The position numbers and the translations under genes are program-made. Positions 53,275 through 62,686 of a DNA stretch of 64,000 nucleotides are shown piece by piece. How positions within the stretch are numbered: position 1 is the first letter of the stretch; each line of letters starts with the position of its first letter. The stretch is from Candidatus Rokuibacteriota bacterium (GTDB lineage Bacteria; Methylomirabilota; Methylomirabilia; Rokubacteriales; CSP1-6): contig JACPSW010000012.1 in the NCBI GenBank assembly GCA_016193045.1, forward strand, positions 34,977 to 98,976, read 5' to 3'. Under the pieces are notes generated by a model, which saw nothing but the letters and a program-made list of their open reading frames with translations, did not search any database and was not told the DNA's origin.

Positions 53275-54648
53275 ATGGCCAACAGAACGGCGCGCGAGAT
53301 CTATCTGGGCGAGGGAAGCGGCACGGGCTCAGGCTCGCAGCACCTCTACGTCAACGTGGGCCCGTCCCACCCGGCCATGCACGGCGTCATCCGCATCGTC
53401 GCCGAACTGGACGGCGAGAGCGTGGTGAACGCGGATGTGGAGATCGGCTACCTGCACCGGGCCTTCGAGAAGGAGTGCGAGACCGGCCCCTACAACAATG
53501 CCATTCCCTACACGGACCGCCTCAACTACGTGTCTCCCCTGATCAACAACTTCGGCTACGCCTCCTGTGTGGAGAAGCTGCTGGGGATCGACGTGACCGA
53601 GCGGTGCAAGTACGTGCGGGTGATCATGAGCGAGATCTCCCGCGTCTCGGACCACCTCACGTGCATCGGCGCGTCGGCCATGGAGCTCGGCGCCTTCACG
53701 GTCTTCCTCTATATGATCAAGGCCCGGGAGTACCTCTGGGAGCTCGTGGAGGACGTGACCGGCGCCCGGCTCACGATCTCCTACGCGCGCGTGGGGGGCG
53801 TCAAGGCCGACCTGCCGGACGCGTTCGGGGTGAAGGTGCGCAAGGCGTTCAAGGAGACCCGCCAGGTGCTCGAGGAGGTGGGGAAGCTCCTGACGGGGAA
53901 CCGGATCTTCATGGACCGCATGGTGGGAGTGGGCGCGCTCTCGCGAGAGGAAACAATCGCCTATGCCGTCACCGGCCCGCTGCTCCGCGCCGCGGGGGTG
54001 TCGTACGACGTGAGGCGCGCCCAGCCCTACTGGGCCTACGACCGCGTGGAGTTCGAGATCCCCACCGGCCGGAACGGGGACAACTACGACCGGTACCTGG
54101 TCCGCATGGCCGAGATGGAGCAGTCCATGCGGATCGTCGAGCAGGCGCTGGATGCACTCCCCGGCGGCCCCATCAACGTGGACGTTCAGGGCCGGCCCAT
54201 GGACCCGGCAAGCTACGTGGACCTCGGCAAGCAGGGAAAGACCGAGGGACTGTTGCTGCTCCCGATCACGCTCTCGCCCAACCTGGCGGGGCTCGAGCGC
54301 CCCCGTCACCGGGCCCTCAACGTCCCCGACAAGCGAGTCGTCCTTCCGCCCAAGGAGAACACTTACGGGTCCATCGAGGGGCTCATGAACCATTTCATGC
54401 TCATCATGGACGGGTACGGGATCCGGCCCCCCAAGGGCGAGGCCTACTTCGCGGTGGAGGGCGCCAACGGCGAGCTGGGCTTCTACATCGTCTCGGACGG
54501 CACCGACCGGCCCTACCGCGTCCGCTGCCGGCCGCCGTGCTTCCCGCCGATGGCCGCGCTTCCCCGGATGATCGAGGGCGAGATGGTGGCGGACATCGTC
54601 CCCACCTTCGGCTCGATCAACATGATCGCCGGCGAACTGGATCGATGA
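53275..54648 (+). CDS. nuoD: NADH-quinone oxidoreductase subunit D, long form (cluster 2)
   Basis: This 457-residue quinone-site subunit has VGPSHPAMHGVIRIVAELDG (quinone loop; Ser replaces the usual Gln before HP) and EIGYLHRAFEKECE. Relative to typical NuoD it has about 45 extra residues after RIVEQALDALPGGPI (VQGRPMDPASYVDLGKQGKT and onward), then the usual PPKENTYGSIEGLMNHF. The cluster 1 paralog lacks both pieces. The stop overlaps nuoE. Confidence 0.95.
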   Translation: MANRTAREIYLGEGSGTGSGSQHLYVNVGPSHPAMHGVIRIVAELDGESVVNADVEIGYLHRAFEKECETGPYNNAIPYTDRLNYVSPLINNFGYASCVEKLLGIDVTERCKYVRVIMSEISRVSDHLTCIGASAMELGAFTVFLYMIKAREYLWELVEDVTGARLTISYARVGGVKADLPDAFGVKVRKAFKETRQVLEEVGKLLTGNRIFMDRMVGVGALSREETIAYAVTGPLLRAAGVSYDVRRAQPYWAYDRVEFEIPTGRNGDNYDRYLVRMAEMEQSMRIVEQALDALPGGPINVDVQGRPMDPASYVDLGKQGKTEGLLLLPITLSPNLAGLERPRHRALNVPDKRVVLPPKENTYGSIEGLMNHFMLIMDGYGIRPPKGEAYFAVEGANGELGFYIVSDGTDRPYRVRCRPPCFPPMAALPRMIEGEMVADIVPTFGSINMIAGELDR

Positions 54649-55124
54649 CCCCCAGGGTGGAGTTCACGCCGGAGCAGCTGGCGGAGGTCCGCCGGCTCCA
54701 GGGGCTCTATCCCGACAAGCGGGCGGCGCTCCTGCCGGTGCTCCAGCTCGCCCAGGAGGCGTTCGGCCACATCTCGCTCGAAGCGGAAGAATACGTCGCG
54801 GGGCTGTTCGACCTGTCGCCGGCCCACGTGCACGAGGTGGTCACCTTCTACACCCTTTTTTTCCGGGAGCCGAAGGGGCGGCATGTCATCAGCGTCTGCC
54901 ACAACCTCACCTGCCACCTCCTCGGCGCCCAGCAAGTGCTGGCCCACCTCACGGAGAGGCTCGGCGTCGAGGTCGGAGGGACCACCCCGGACGGGCGCGT
55001 CACACTCCTCGGCGTCGAGTGCCTCTGCGCCTGCGAGATGGCGCCCATGCTGCAGGTGGACGACCGCTACGAGGGGCACCTGACCCGCGAGAAGGTGGAC
55101 GGCATTCTGGAAGGGCTCCGTTAG
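54645..55124 (+). CDS. nuoE: NADH-quinone oxidoreductase subunit E (cluster 2)
   Basis: This 24-kDa-type subunit (159 residues) carries the off-path [2Fe-2S] cluster N1a. Ligands are in VCHNLTC and ECLCACEMAP. DKRAALLPVLQLAQEAFGHI and VVTFYTLFFREPKG are the usual N-terminal blocks. The ATG overlaps the nuoD stop. It marks the NADH-oxidising module absent from cluster 1. nuoF follows immediately. Confidence 0.96.
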   Translation: MTPRVEFTPEQLAEVRRLQGLYPDKRAALLPVLQLAQEAFGHISLEAEEYVAGLFDLSPAHVHEVVTFYTLFFREPKGRHVISVCHNLTCHLLGAQQVLAHLTERLGVEVGGTTPDGRVTLLGVECLCACEMAPMLQVDDRYEGHLTREKVDGILEGLR

Positions 55125-56369
55125 ATGGCTGAAAAGATCCTGACCCGAAACTTCCATCTGCCCGGCTCTCACACGCTCGCCGTCTACCGGGAGACCGGCG
55201 GGTACGCGGGGCTCGAGACGGCCTTCGCGACGAAGCCCGCGGACATCACCGAGGAGGTCAAGAAGGCGAACCTGCGGGGGCTGGGCGGCGCCGGCTTTCC
55301 CACCGGCGTCAAGTGGGGGTTCCTCCCCAAGGGGCGCCCGGGTCCGATCTACCTCGTGATCAACGCCGACGAGGGAGAGCCCGGAACCTTCAAGGACCGC
55401 TACCTGCTCGAGCGAGATCCCCACGCGCTGATCGAGGGGATGATCATCTCCGGGTACGCCATCGGCGCCCATCTGGCCTTCGTGTATGTCCGCGGCGAGT
55501 ACGTCCAGCCCTGGCGGATCTTCTCCGGTGCGGTGGAAGAGGCGTACGCCGCGGGGCTGCTCGGGAGGAACATCCGGGGCTCGGGGTTCGATCTGGACGT
55601 CATCGTCCACCGGGGTGCCGGGGCCTACATCTGCGGCGAAGAGACGGGGTTGATCTCCTCGCTCGAGGGCCGGAAGGGCTGGCCGAAGCTCAAGCCCCCG
55701 TTTCCGGCGATCCGGGGGGCCTTCGGCGCTCCCACCATCGTCAACAACGTGGAGACCATCTGCCACGTCCCCCACATCGTCCGGCGCGGGGCGGAGTGGT
55801 TCGCGTCGGTGGGTACGAAGACTCAGGGCGGAACCCGCCTGTACTCGCTCTCAGGCCATGTGGAGCGGCCCGGCGTGTACGAGTTGCCCGTGTCGGTGAC
55901 GCTGCGCGAGTTGGTGTACGAGCACGCCGGAGGCGTTCCCCACGGCCGCCGGCTCAAGGCCGTGGTGCCGGGCGGCTCCTCGGCGGCCCTCCTGACCGCC
56001 GACGAGATCGACGTCACGATGGACGTGGACGGCCTCAAGAACGCGGGCACCATGGCGGGCTCGGCGGGCGTGATCGTCATGGACGAAACCGTCTCCATTC
56101 CCGAGGCGCTCATGGTGGTGGCGCGGTTCTATGCCCACGAATCGTGCGGACAGTGCACGCCGTGCCGCGAGGCCACGGGCTGGATCTACAAGATGGCGCG
56201 CCGGATCGTGGAGGGAAAGGGCCGCAAGGAGGACCTGGACACGATCCTCGACGTGGCCCGCCGGGGAGCCGGCACCACCATCTGCGCCTTCTTCGACGGG
56301 GCGGTCGGCCCCTATATCAGCTACATCGAGAAGTTCCGCCACGAGTTCGAGGCGTTGATCCGGAAATAA
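55125..56369 (+). CDS. nuoF: NADH-quinone oxidoreductase subunit F (cluster 2)
   Basis: This 414-residue subunit binds NADH, FMN and cluster N3. GLGGAGFPTGVKWGF is the FMN/NADH glycine loop, and INADEGEPGTFKDR and GAYICGEETGLISSLEG follow. Cluster N3 ligands lie in HESCGQCTPCREATGW with the distal Cys in TTICAFFDGA. All motifs look intact. It starts directly at the nuoE stop. Confidence 0.97.
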   Translation: MAEKILTRNFHLPGSHTLAVYRETGGYAGLETAFATKPADITEEVKKANLRGLGGAGFPTGVKWGFLPKGRPGPIYLVINADEGEPGTFKDRYLLERDPHALIEGMIISGYAIGAHLAFVYVRGEYVQPWRIFSGAVEEAYAAGLLGRNIRGSGFDLDVIVHRGAGAYICGEETGLISSLEGRKGWPKLKPPFPAIRGAFGAPTIVNNVETICHVPHIVRRGAEWFASVGTKTQGGTRLYSLSGHVERPGVYELPVSVTLRELVYEHAGGVPHGRRLKAVVPGGSSAALLTADEIDVTMDVDGLKNAGTMAGSAGVIVMDETVSIPEALMVVARFYAHESCGQCTPCREATGWIYKMARRIVEGKGRKEDLDTILDVARRGAGTTICAFFDGAVGPYISYIEKFRHEFEALIRK

Positions 56370-56371
56370 CG

Positions 56372-57857
56372 ATGGTCAGGCTGACGATCGACGGCAAGGA
56401 GATCGAAGTCCTCGAGGGCACCAACCTCATCGAGGCGGCCCGCCGGCTCGGGATCGAGGTGCCCCACTACTGCTATCACCCCGGGCTCAGCGTCGCCGGG
56501 CAGTGCCGGCTCTGCATGGTGGAGCTCGGGAACAACCCGCGGCCCCAGATCGCGTGCAACACCCAGGTGGCCGACGGCCTCGTGGTGCGCACCGACACGC
56601 CGAAGGTTCTCGAGACGCGCCAGTCCATCATGGAGTTCCACCTGATCAATCACCCGCTCGACTGCCCGGTGTGCGACCAGGCGGGGGAGTGCTGGCTCCA
56701 GATCTACTACATGAAGCACGGTCTCTACGAGCCCCGGATGGTCGACGAGAAGGTGCACAAGCCCAAAGCGGTGCCGCTGGGTCCGCACGTGATCCTGGAC
56801 GCCGAGCGCTGCATCCTCTGCTCCCGCTGCGTCCGCTTCTGCGACGAGGTCACGGAGACGGGCGAGCTCGGCATCTTCGACCGCGGCGATCACTCCGAGA
56901 TCGGGCTCTTCCCGGGCCATGACCTGACCAACGCCTACTCGGGCAACGTCGTCGACATCTGTGGCCAGGTCCGTCTGCCCGGGGTGCGGCCGCGGGTGCA
57001 ACATCGATGTCCACTACAACATCCGCCGCCCCCATCACAACCAGGGCCGCCGGGTGGCGCGCCTCAAGCCCCGCTTCAACGCCGAGGTCAACCGCTGGTG
57101 GATCTGCGACGCCGGCCGGTACGGCTACACGTTCGTGGACGCCCCGAGCCGCCTCGAGGCCCCGACGCGAGGACGGGGGGAAGCGGCCGTCGAGGTCGGC
57201 TGGGAGGAAATGCTCCCGCTCATCGCCGGCCAGCTCCGCCGCTACCGGTTCTTGAGGCGACTCGTGGATCACCTGGGCCTCGTCCACGTGGATTTCCGGG
57301 TGCCGCCGAGGACGCCGGGGGATGAGGACCGGATCCTGATCAAGGCGGATAAGAATCCCAACACCCGCGGGGCCGAGCTGATCGGGCTGGGTCCACGCCC
57401 CGGGGGCCTTGATGCCCGCGGCGTCCTCCGAGCCGCCCGGGAGCGCCGGATCAAATGCCTCTGGGTCTTCCACCATGACCTCCTGGCCTCGGCCTGGCCC
57501 GAGGCTGAAGTGCGGGAAGCGTTCGGGGCCGTCGCGGGTCTCATTTACCAGGGCTCCAATGCCAACGGGGTGAGCGCGGCCGCGCATTACGTGCTGCCGA
57601 GCGCCGCCTGGGTGGAGCGCGAGGGGACGTTCACGAACTTCGAGGGGCGCGTCCAGCGCTTCTGGAAGGCCGTGGAGCCCCTGGGGCTCTCTCTGGCCGA
57701 CTGGGAGATCCTCGGGCGCCTCGGGGAAGCGCTCGGGCTCGGCGCTCCGCCCGCGCGTGCCGAGGAGTGCTTCAGGGCCCTGGCGGCCGGGGTGCCGGCC
57801 TTCGGAAGCCTCTCGTACCGGGAACTCCGGGACACCGGTCGCGTGATTCGGGGATGA
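56372..57857 (+). pseudogene. nuoG: NADH-quinone oxidoreductase subunit G, broken by an internal deletion and frameshift
   Basis: The first part (197 codons to about 56962) has the [2Fe-2S] ligands (HYCYHPGLSVAGQCRLC), the His/Cys cluster (NHPLDCPVCDQAGEC) and CILCSRCVRFC with DIC. The second part, in another frame from about 56970 to the TGA at 57857, has SVCPGCGRGCNIDVHYN, RWWICDAGRYGY and a short C-terminal domain ending near VIRG. Between DIC and SVCPGC an intact protein has about 20-25 residues (PVGAL...FRFKAR...); only seven bases remain. A real mutation or an assembly error are both possible. The C-terminal domain is short for NuoG. Confidence 0.85.
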
Positions 57858-58963
57858 GCCCCGTGCTGACCGACCTGGGGATCGCGCTGGGCCGCGTGGG
57901 CTTCGTGATGCTCTTCGTGCTGAACATGGGGGGGCTGCTCACCTGGGTGGAGCGCAAGCAGTCCGCGGTGATGCAGGATCGGATCGGGGCCAACCGGGCC
58001 TCGATCTTCGGCCTGCGGCTGTTCGGCCTCTTCCACCCGCTGGCCGACGCCATCAAGATGCTCACCAAGGAGGACTTCATCCCGGCGCGCGCGGACCGGG
58101 CGCTGTTCAACCTGGCGCCGCTCGTCTCGGTGGTGTTCGCCCTGGTGGCGTTCGCGGCCATTCCCTTCGGCGACGTCCTCCGTGTCGGCGAACGGGAGAT
58201 CCCCCTCCAGGCGGTGACGCTGAACGCGGGGATCCTCTACGTCTTCGCCATGCTCTCGCTGGGCGTCTACGGGGTGATGATGGCCGGCTGGGCCTCCGCC
58301 AACAACTACGCGCTCCTCGGCGGCCAGCGCGCCGCGGCTTTGATGATCTCCGCCGAGGTCGCCATCGGCGCCTCCATCATGGGGGTGGCGATGGTGTATG
58401 GCTCGCTGGACATGATGACGATTGTCCGCGGCCAGGGGGCCGCGCTGCTGCCGCAGTACCTCGGGACCTGGATTCCGAGGTGGGGCATCCTGACCCAGCC
58501 GCTGGCCTTCGTCCTCTTCCTGACCGCGGGCATCGCGGCCACCAAGCGCATCCCGTTCGATTTTCCCGAGGGCGAGTCCGAGATCATCGGCTACTTCGTG
58601 GAGTACAGCGGCATGAAGTTCGGGATGTTCATGATGGCGGACTTCGTGGAGACGGTCGTGATCGCCGGCATGACGACGGCCCTCTTCCTGGGCGGCTGGC
58701 AGGTGCCCCACCTGGCGGCCGACGGGTTCCACTTCCCGTGGGGCGCGAGCGTGCCGCTCTCCCACATGACCGTGGTGATCCTCCAGGTGCTGGCCTTCTG
58801 CCTGAAGGTGTCGATCATGTGCTGGTTTCTCATGCTGGTCCGCTGGACCCTCCCCCGCTTCCGCTACGATCAGGCCATGCGCCTCGGGTGGCTCGGCCTC
58901 TTTCCCCTCTCGATCCTGAACATCGTCCTCACGGGCCTGCTGATCCTCGGGTGGCCGGCATGA
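57854..58963 (+). CDS. nuoH: NADH-quinone oxidoreductase subunit H (cluster 2)
   Basis: This 369-residue quinone-channel subunit has [20 protein letters not shown] and [40 protein letters not shown] carries the acidic quinone-channel residues. It is 44 residues longer than the cluster 1 copy and differs in the loop [18 protein letters not shown] region ([15 protein letters not shown]). The ATG overlaps the nuoG stop, so the break in nuoG does not remove its start. Confidence 0.96.
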   Translation: MSPVLTDLGIALGRVGFVMLFVLNMGGLLTWVERKQSAVMQDRIGANRASIFGLRLFGLFHPLADAIKMLTKEDFIPARADRALFNLAPLVSVVFALVAFAAIPFGDVLRVGEREIPLQAVTLNAGILYVFAMLSLGVYGVMMAGWASANNYALLGGQRAAALMISAEVAIGASIMGVAMVYGSLDMMTIVRGQGAALLPQYLGTWIPRWGILTQPLAFVLFLTAGIAATKRIPFDFPEGESEIIGYFVEYSGMKFGMFMMADFVETVVIAGMTTALFLGGWQVPHLAADGFHFPWGASVPLSHMTVVILQVLAFCLKVSIMCWFLMLVRWTLPRFRYDQAMRLGWLGLFPLSILNIVLTGLLILGWPA

Positions 58964-59508
58964 GGTTCCGGCAGCGGTTTTACCTGGCGGAGGTGCTGGT
59001 CGGTCTCGGGGTCACGGCGGCCCACTTCTTCGCCAACCTGGGACGCCACACCGCGCGCCACGTCTTCCGGAGCAAGACCGCGCGGGGGGCGGTCACGGTC
59101 CAGTACCCGGAGGAGCGGCGGCCGTACTCGCCGCGGCTCCGGAGCCTCCACCGGCTGGTCAGGCGGGAGGACGGGTCGCCCCGCTGCGTGGCATGCATGA
59201 TGTGCGAGACCGTTTGCCCGGCGCGCTGCATCTACATCGTGGCCGCCGAGCACCCGAACCCGGAGATCGAGAAAGTGCCGGAGCGGTTCGACATCGACCT
59301 CGGCAAGTGCGTCTTCTGCGGGTACTGCGTGGAAGCGTGCCCGGAGGACGCCATCCGCATGGACACGGGCATCCTGGAGTTTTCCTCCTACAGCCGGCGA
59401 GGGATGATCTACTCGATGGAGACGCTCCTGAGCCTGGAGCCGGCCGGGCCCGACGGGACCCCCCGGTCGCCCATCCCCATTCCCGCCGACCGGGCGCCAT
59501 CGCCATGA
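58960..59508 (+). CDS. nuoI: NADH-quinone oxidoreductase subunit I (cluster 2)
   Basis: This 182-residue subunit has two [4Fe-4S] motifs, [12 protein letters not shown] and [12 protein letters not shown], for N6a and N6b. The N-terminus [20 protein letters not shown] is basic and membrane-facing. [13 protein letters not shown] resembles the standard family block. It overlaps nuoH and nuoJ by four bases each. Confidence 0.96.
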   Translation: MRFRQRFYLAEVLVGLGVTAAHFFANLGRHTARHVFRSKTARGAVTVQYPEERRPYSPRLRSLHRLVRREDGSPRCVACMMCETVCPARCIYIVAAEHPNPEIEKVPERFDIDLGKCVFCGYCVEACPEDAIRMDTGILEFSSYSRRGMIYSMETLLSLEPAGPDGTPRSPIPIPADRAPSP

Positions 59509-60017
59509 ACCACCTCGTGTTCTTCGCCGTCGCGGTCGTGGCCGTCGTCTCGGCGCTGGGCCTCGTGCTGCGCCGGAACCCGATCCACGGGGCGCTCTTC
59601 CTGGTCGTGAACCTGGGCTGCGTGGCGGTCCTGTACCTGCTCCTCGGCGCGGAGTTCCTGGCCCTGGCGCAGGTGATCATCTACGCCGGGGCCATCATGG
59701 TCCTCTTCGTCTTCGCCATCATGGTGCTGATCCCCGGCAAAGAGGAGACGGGGCCGGACCCGCTCCGCTCCCAGCGCCTGCTCGCCCTGCCCCTGGGCGC
59801 TCTGCTTCTCTTCGAGATCGGGCTGATCCTCTCTTCGAGCGTCTTCGTGGCCGCCCCGCCGTCGCGGGCCCCGGCGGGGCCCGCGGCCGCGGGAGGGATC
59901 CAGTCGGTGGGACGCCTGCTCCTGGGCGACTACCTCTTTCCGTTCGAGGTCACCTCGGTCCTCCTCCTCGCCGCCCTGGTGGGCGTGCTGGCCCTCGCCA
60001 AGCGGAAGGCCGGATGA
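59505..60017 (+). CDS. nuoJ: NADH-quinone oxidoreductase subunit J (cluster 2)
   Basis: This 170-residue subunit has five helices. [20 protein letters not shown] and [20 protein letters not shown] (hallmark helix 3) match the family. A low-complexity Ala/Pro loop ([15 protein letters not shown]) follows helix 4. The start and stop overlap neighbours. Confidence 0.95.
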   Translation: MNHLVFFAVAVVAVVSALGLVLRRNPIHGALFLVVNLGCVAVLYLLLGAEFLALAQVIIYAGAIMVLFVFAIMVLIPGKEETGPDPLRSQRLLALPLGALLLFEIGLILSSSVFVAAPPSRAPAGPAAAGGIQSVGRLLLGDYLFPFEVTSVLLLAALVGVLALAKRKAG

Positions 60018-60319
60018 TGGTGCCCGAGCCCTATTACACGGCGCTGTCGGCGATCCTGTTCACGATCGGGGTGGTGGGGGTGCTGGTGCGCCGGAACCCG
60101 CTCGTCATCTTCATGTCCATCGAGCTCATGCTCAACGCCGCCAACCTCGCCCTCGTGGCGTTCGGCCACCGGGCGGGGACCGCCGACGCCCAGGTGCTGG
60201 TCTTCTTCGTCATGACGGTCGCCGCGGCCGAGGTGGCGGTGGGGCTCGCCATCATCGTCGCCATCTTCCGGCTGCGGCGGCGGCTGTCGGTGGACGAGCT
60301 GAGCATCATGCGCTGGTAG
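60014..60319 (+). CDS. nuoK: NADH-quinone oxidoreductase subunit K (cluster 2)
   Basis: This 101-residue subunit has three helices. [20 protein letters not shown] and [17 protein letters not shown] hold the two buried Glu residues. It is the last complex I gene of this cluster: the pump genes nuoL, nuoM and nuoN do not follow. Instead a dehydrogenase E1 gene begins 14 bases later with its own GGGGGAAT leader. Confidence 0.96.
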   Translation: MMVPEPYYTALSAILFTIGVVGVLVRRNPLVIFMSIELMLNAANLALVAFGHRAGTADAQVLVFFVMTVAAAEVAVGLAIIVAIFRLRRRLSVDELSIMRW

Positions 60320-60332
60320 CAGGGGGAATGGT

Positions 60333-61331
60333 ATGGCTCAAGCAAGAACGATCGCGCCCGCGGCCAAGGTGGATGCGGAGCTGGCCCGTCGGCTCCTGTC
60401 CCAGATGCTCCTCATTCGCCGCTTCGAGGAGCGGGCCGCCGAGATGTACGCCCTGGGAAAGATCGGCGGCTTCCTTCATCTCTACATCGGCGAGGAGGCG
60501 GTGGGCGTGGGCGCCACCTCCACCCTCCGCCCCGACGACTACGCCATCTCCGCCTACCGCGAGCACGGCCACTGCCTGGCCAAGGGGGCGGACCCCCGGC
60601 GCATGATGGCCGAGCTCTTCGGGCGTCGCGACGGTCTCAGCAAGGGGAAGGGCGGCTCCATGCATCTCTTCGACAAGTCCAAGAACTTCCTTGGGGGCCA
60701 CGCCATCGTGGGGGCGCACCTCCCGCTGGCGGCGGGCGCCGCCTTCGCGATCAAGTACCAGGGGGGCGACCAGGTGGTCCTCTGCTATTTCGGCGACGGC
60801 GCGGTCCCCCAGGGGGAGTTCCACGAGGCGATGAACCTGGCGGCCCTCTGGAAGCTCCCCGTCGTCTACGTCTGCGAGAACAACCGGTACGCCATGGGGA
60901 CCGCCATCCACCGGGCCCTGGCCCAGACGGAGATCTGGCGGTACGCGGAGATGTACGGCATGGCCGGCGACGCCGTGGACGGCATGGACGTGCTGGCCGT
61001 CCGCGAGGTCGTGGGGCGCGCGGTAGAGCGCTGCCGCCGGGAGCAGGCGCCCACCCTCATCGAGGCGCGCACGTACCGCTTCCGTGGACACTCGATGCGG
61101 GATCCGTCGGCCGCGGTGTACCGGACCAAAGAGGAAGTGGAACGCGAGAAGGAGCGCGACCCCATTAGGCTCTTCCGCGCGCGCTGCCTCAAGGACGGCA
61201 CCCTGACGGAGGCCGAGGTCAGGACCATCGAGAAGGAGATGAACGACCTCGTGGACGAAGCGGTGACCTTCGCCGATGCTTCTCCCGAGCCGCCGCTCGA
61301 GTGGCTCACTGAGGATGTCTACAAGGAGTAG
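60333..61331 (+). CDS. pdhA: Pyruvate (2-oxoacid) dehydrogenase E1 component, alpha subunit
   Basis: This 332-residue TPP enzyme subunit has RRFEERAAEMYALGKIGGFL and GGSMHLFDKSKNFLGGHAIV. The TPP/Mg motif is GDGAVPQGEFHEAMNLAALW to CENN. RFRGHSMRDPSAAVYRTKEE is the phosphorylation-loop region. Length and motifs fit the acetoin/pyruvate dehydrogenase (AcoA/PdhA) group. The oxidised acid is most likely pyruvate but acetoin or a branched 2-oxoacid is possible. The E1beta and E2 genes follow; no E3 is in the window. Confidence 0.93.
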   Translation: MAQARTIAPAAKVDAELARRLLSQMLLIRRFEERAAEMYALGKIGGFLHLYIGEEAVGVGATSTLRPDDYAISAYREHGHCLAKGADPRRMMAELFGRRDGLSKGKGGSMHLFDKSKNFLGGHAIVGAHLPLAAGAAFAIKYQGGDQVVLCYFGDGAVPQGEFHEAMNLAALWKLPVVYVCENNRYAMGTAIHRALAQTEIWRYAEMYGMAGDAVDGMDVLAVREVVGRAVERCRREQAPTLIEARTYRFRGHSMRDPSAAVYRTKEEVEREKERDPIRLFRARCLKDGTLTEAEVRTIEKEMNDLVDEAVTFADASPEPPLEWLTEDVYKE

Positions 61332-61430
61332 CGCGCCGTGCCGATAACCGTCGCATCCCGGCGTTCTCGGTCGTCGCCGATCCTCACGTACAACCGCGTA
61401 CGCTCCGGTCGGCTCCTCCCTCGACACGCC

Positions 61431-62411
61431 ATGAGCGTGATGACGTATCGGGAGGCGCTGAACCTGGCGCTCCGGGAGGAGATGCGGCGCGACCCGCGCG
61501 TCTTCCTCATCGGCGAGGAAATCGGCCTGTACGACGGCGCCTACAAGGTGACTCAGGGGCTTCTCAAGGAATTCGGCGATCGCCGAGTCGTGGACACCCC
61601 CATCTGCGAGTCGGGCTTCACGGGGGTGGCGGTGGGCGCCGCCATGCTCGGCCTGCGGCCGGTGGTGGAGATGATGACCTTCAACTTCGCCATCCTGGCG
61701 CTCGATCAGATCGTCAACTCGGCGGCCAAGCTGTATTACATGTCGGGCGGGCAGTACAACGTCCCGATGGTCATCCGCGGCCCGGGTGGTCCCGCCCATC
61801 AGCTGGCGGCGCAGCACTCGCAGTCCATGGAGGTGTACTTCTACCATGTCCCGGGGCTCAAGGTCGTCCGCCCCTCCACTCCCCGGGACGCCAAGGGGCT
61901 GCTCAAGAGCGCCATCCGGGACGACAACCCGGTCATCTTCATCGAATCGGAGACACTTTACGGGATCAAGGGCGAAGTCCCCGACGACCCCGAGTTCACC
62001 ATCCCCCTCGGCCAGGCCGAGATCCGTCGCGAGGGCACTGACGTCACGGTCTTCGCCTACATGGGGATGATGTACCGGGCGCTGGAGGTGGCCGAGGAGC
62101 TGGCCAAGGAGGGGATCTCGTGCGAGGTGGTAGACCCGCGGACCCTCCGCCCCATGGACATCGGGACCATGATCGGCTCGGTCCGGAAGACCCACCGGGT
62201 CGTGGTGGTGGAGGCGGGGGCGGGCTTCGCCGGGATGGGCTCCGAGATCGCGGCCTTCGTCACGGAGAGCGCCTTCGACGACCTGGACGCTCCCGTCGAG
62301 CGGGTGACGGGCGCCAACGCCCCCATGCCCTACGCGAAGAATCTCGAGCAGGCGAAGACCCCATCCAAGGAGAAGATCATGGCCGCCATCCGCCGGGTCT
62401 GCAATGCGTGA
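61431..62411 (+). CDS. pdhB: Pyruvate (2-oxoacid) dehydrogenase E1 component, beta subunit
   Basis: This 326-residue partner of E1alpha has MTYREALNLALREEMRRDPR, GEEIGLYDGAYKVTQGLL and TPICESGFTGVAVGAAMLGL with the TPP-activating Glu. VVDPRTLRPMDIGTM and YAKNLE lie near the end. The ATG at 61431 gives the usual length but has no ribosome site. An in-frame GTG at 61338 has AAGGAG upstream and would add 31 Arg/Ser-rich residues unlike the family. Which is used is open. Confidence 0.92.
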   Translation: MSVMTYREALNLALREEMRRDPRVFLIGEEIGLYDGAYKVTQGLLKEFGDRRVVDTPICESGFTGVAVGAAMLGLRPVVEMMTFNFAILALDQIVNSAAKLYYMSGGQYNVPMVIRGPGGPAHQLAAQHSQSMEVYFYHVPGLKVVRPSTPRDAKGLLKSAIRDDNPVIFIESETLYGIKGEVPDDPEFTIPLGQAEIRREGTDVTVFAYMGMMYRALEVAEELAKEGISCEVVDPRTLRPMDIGTMIGSVRKTHRVVVVEAGAGFAGMGSEIAAFVTESAFDDLDAPVERVTGANAPMPYAKNLEQAKTPSKEKIMAAIRRVCNA

Positions 62412-62463
62412 GCCGGTCCCCGTTCGGGGCCAAGCGGGTCCGGTCCCGCCGGGCACCCTCGTC

Positions 62464-62676
62464 TAGCGCGCATTATTCACGAACGGCGATGCCGCGACCG
62501 GGCGGGTGGCGCAGGGTGCGGGCCCGCGGGACGGGCGGAGTGGGACCCCCTCCGCCCGTCCGCAGCTCACTGAGCTGCGTTCGGGCGAGCGGGTGACGGA
62601 GCACGGCCAGCGGGGCCGCGCCCCGCGACAGGACCCGCCCACCACGGCGATGTACGTTCATGAATAATCCGCGCTA
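62464..62676. mobile_element. MITE-like element with 22-bp terminal inverted repeats
   Basis: The left end TAGCGCGCATTATTCAC... matches the reverse complement of the right end (TAGCGCGGATTATTCAT...) at 20 of 22 bases. CTAG flanks both sides and could be a target duplication, as made by IS5-type (YTAR) transposases. The 213-bp interior has no gene but three perfect hairpins: GGACGGGCGGAG/CTCCGCCCGTCC, CAGCTCA/TGAGCTG and GCGGGGC/GCCCCGC. A second, partial copy starts at 63938. It lies between the E1beta and E2 genes. Confidence 0.8.
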
Positions 62677-62686
62677 GGAGGCAGCG

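Noticed and set aside
60306..62456. Minus-strand open frame of 716 codons opposite the E1 genes
   Set aside because: Shadow frame caused by high GC at third positions; it also crosses two genes with clear TPP-enzyme motifs.
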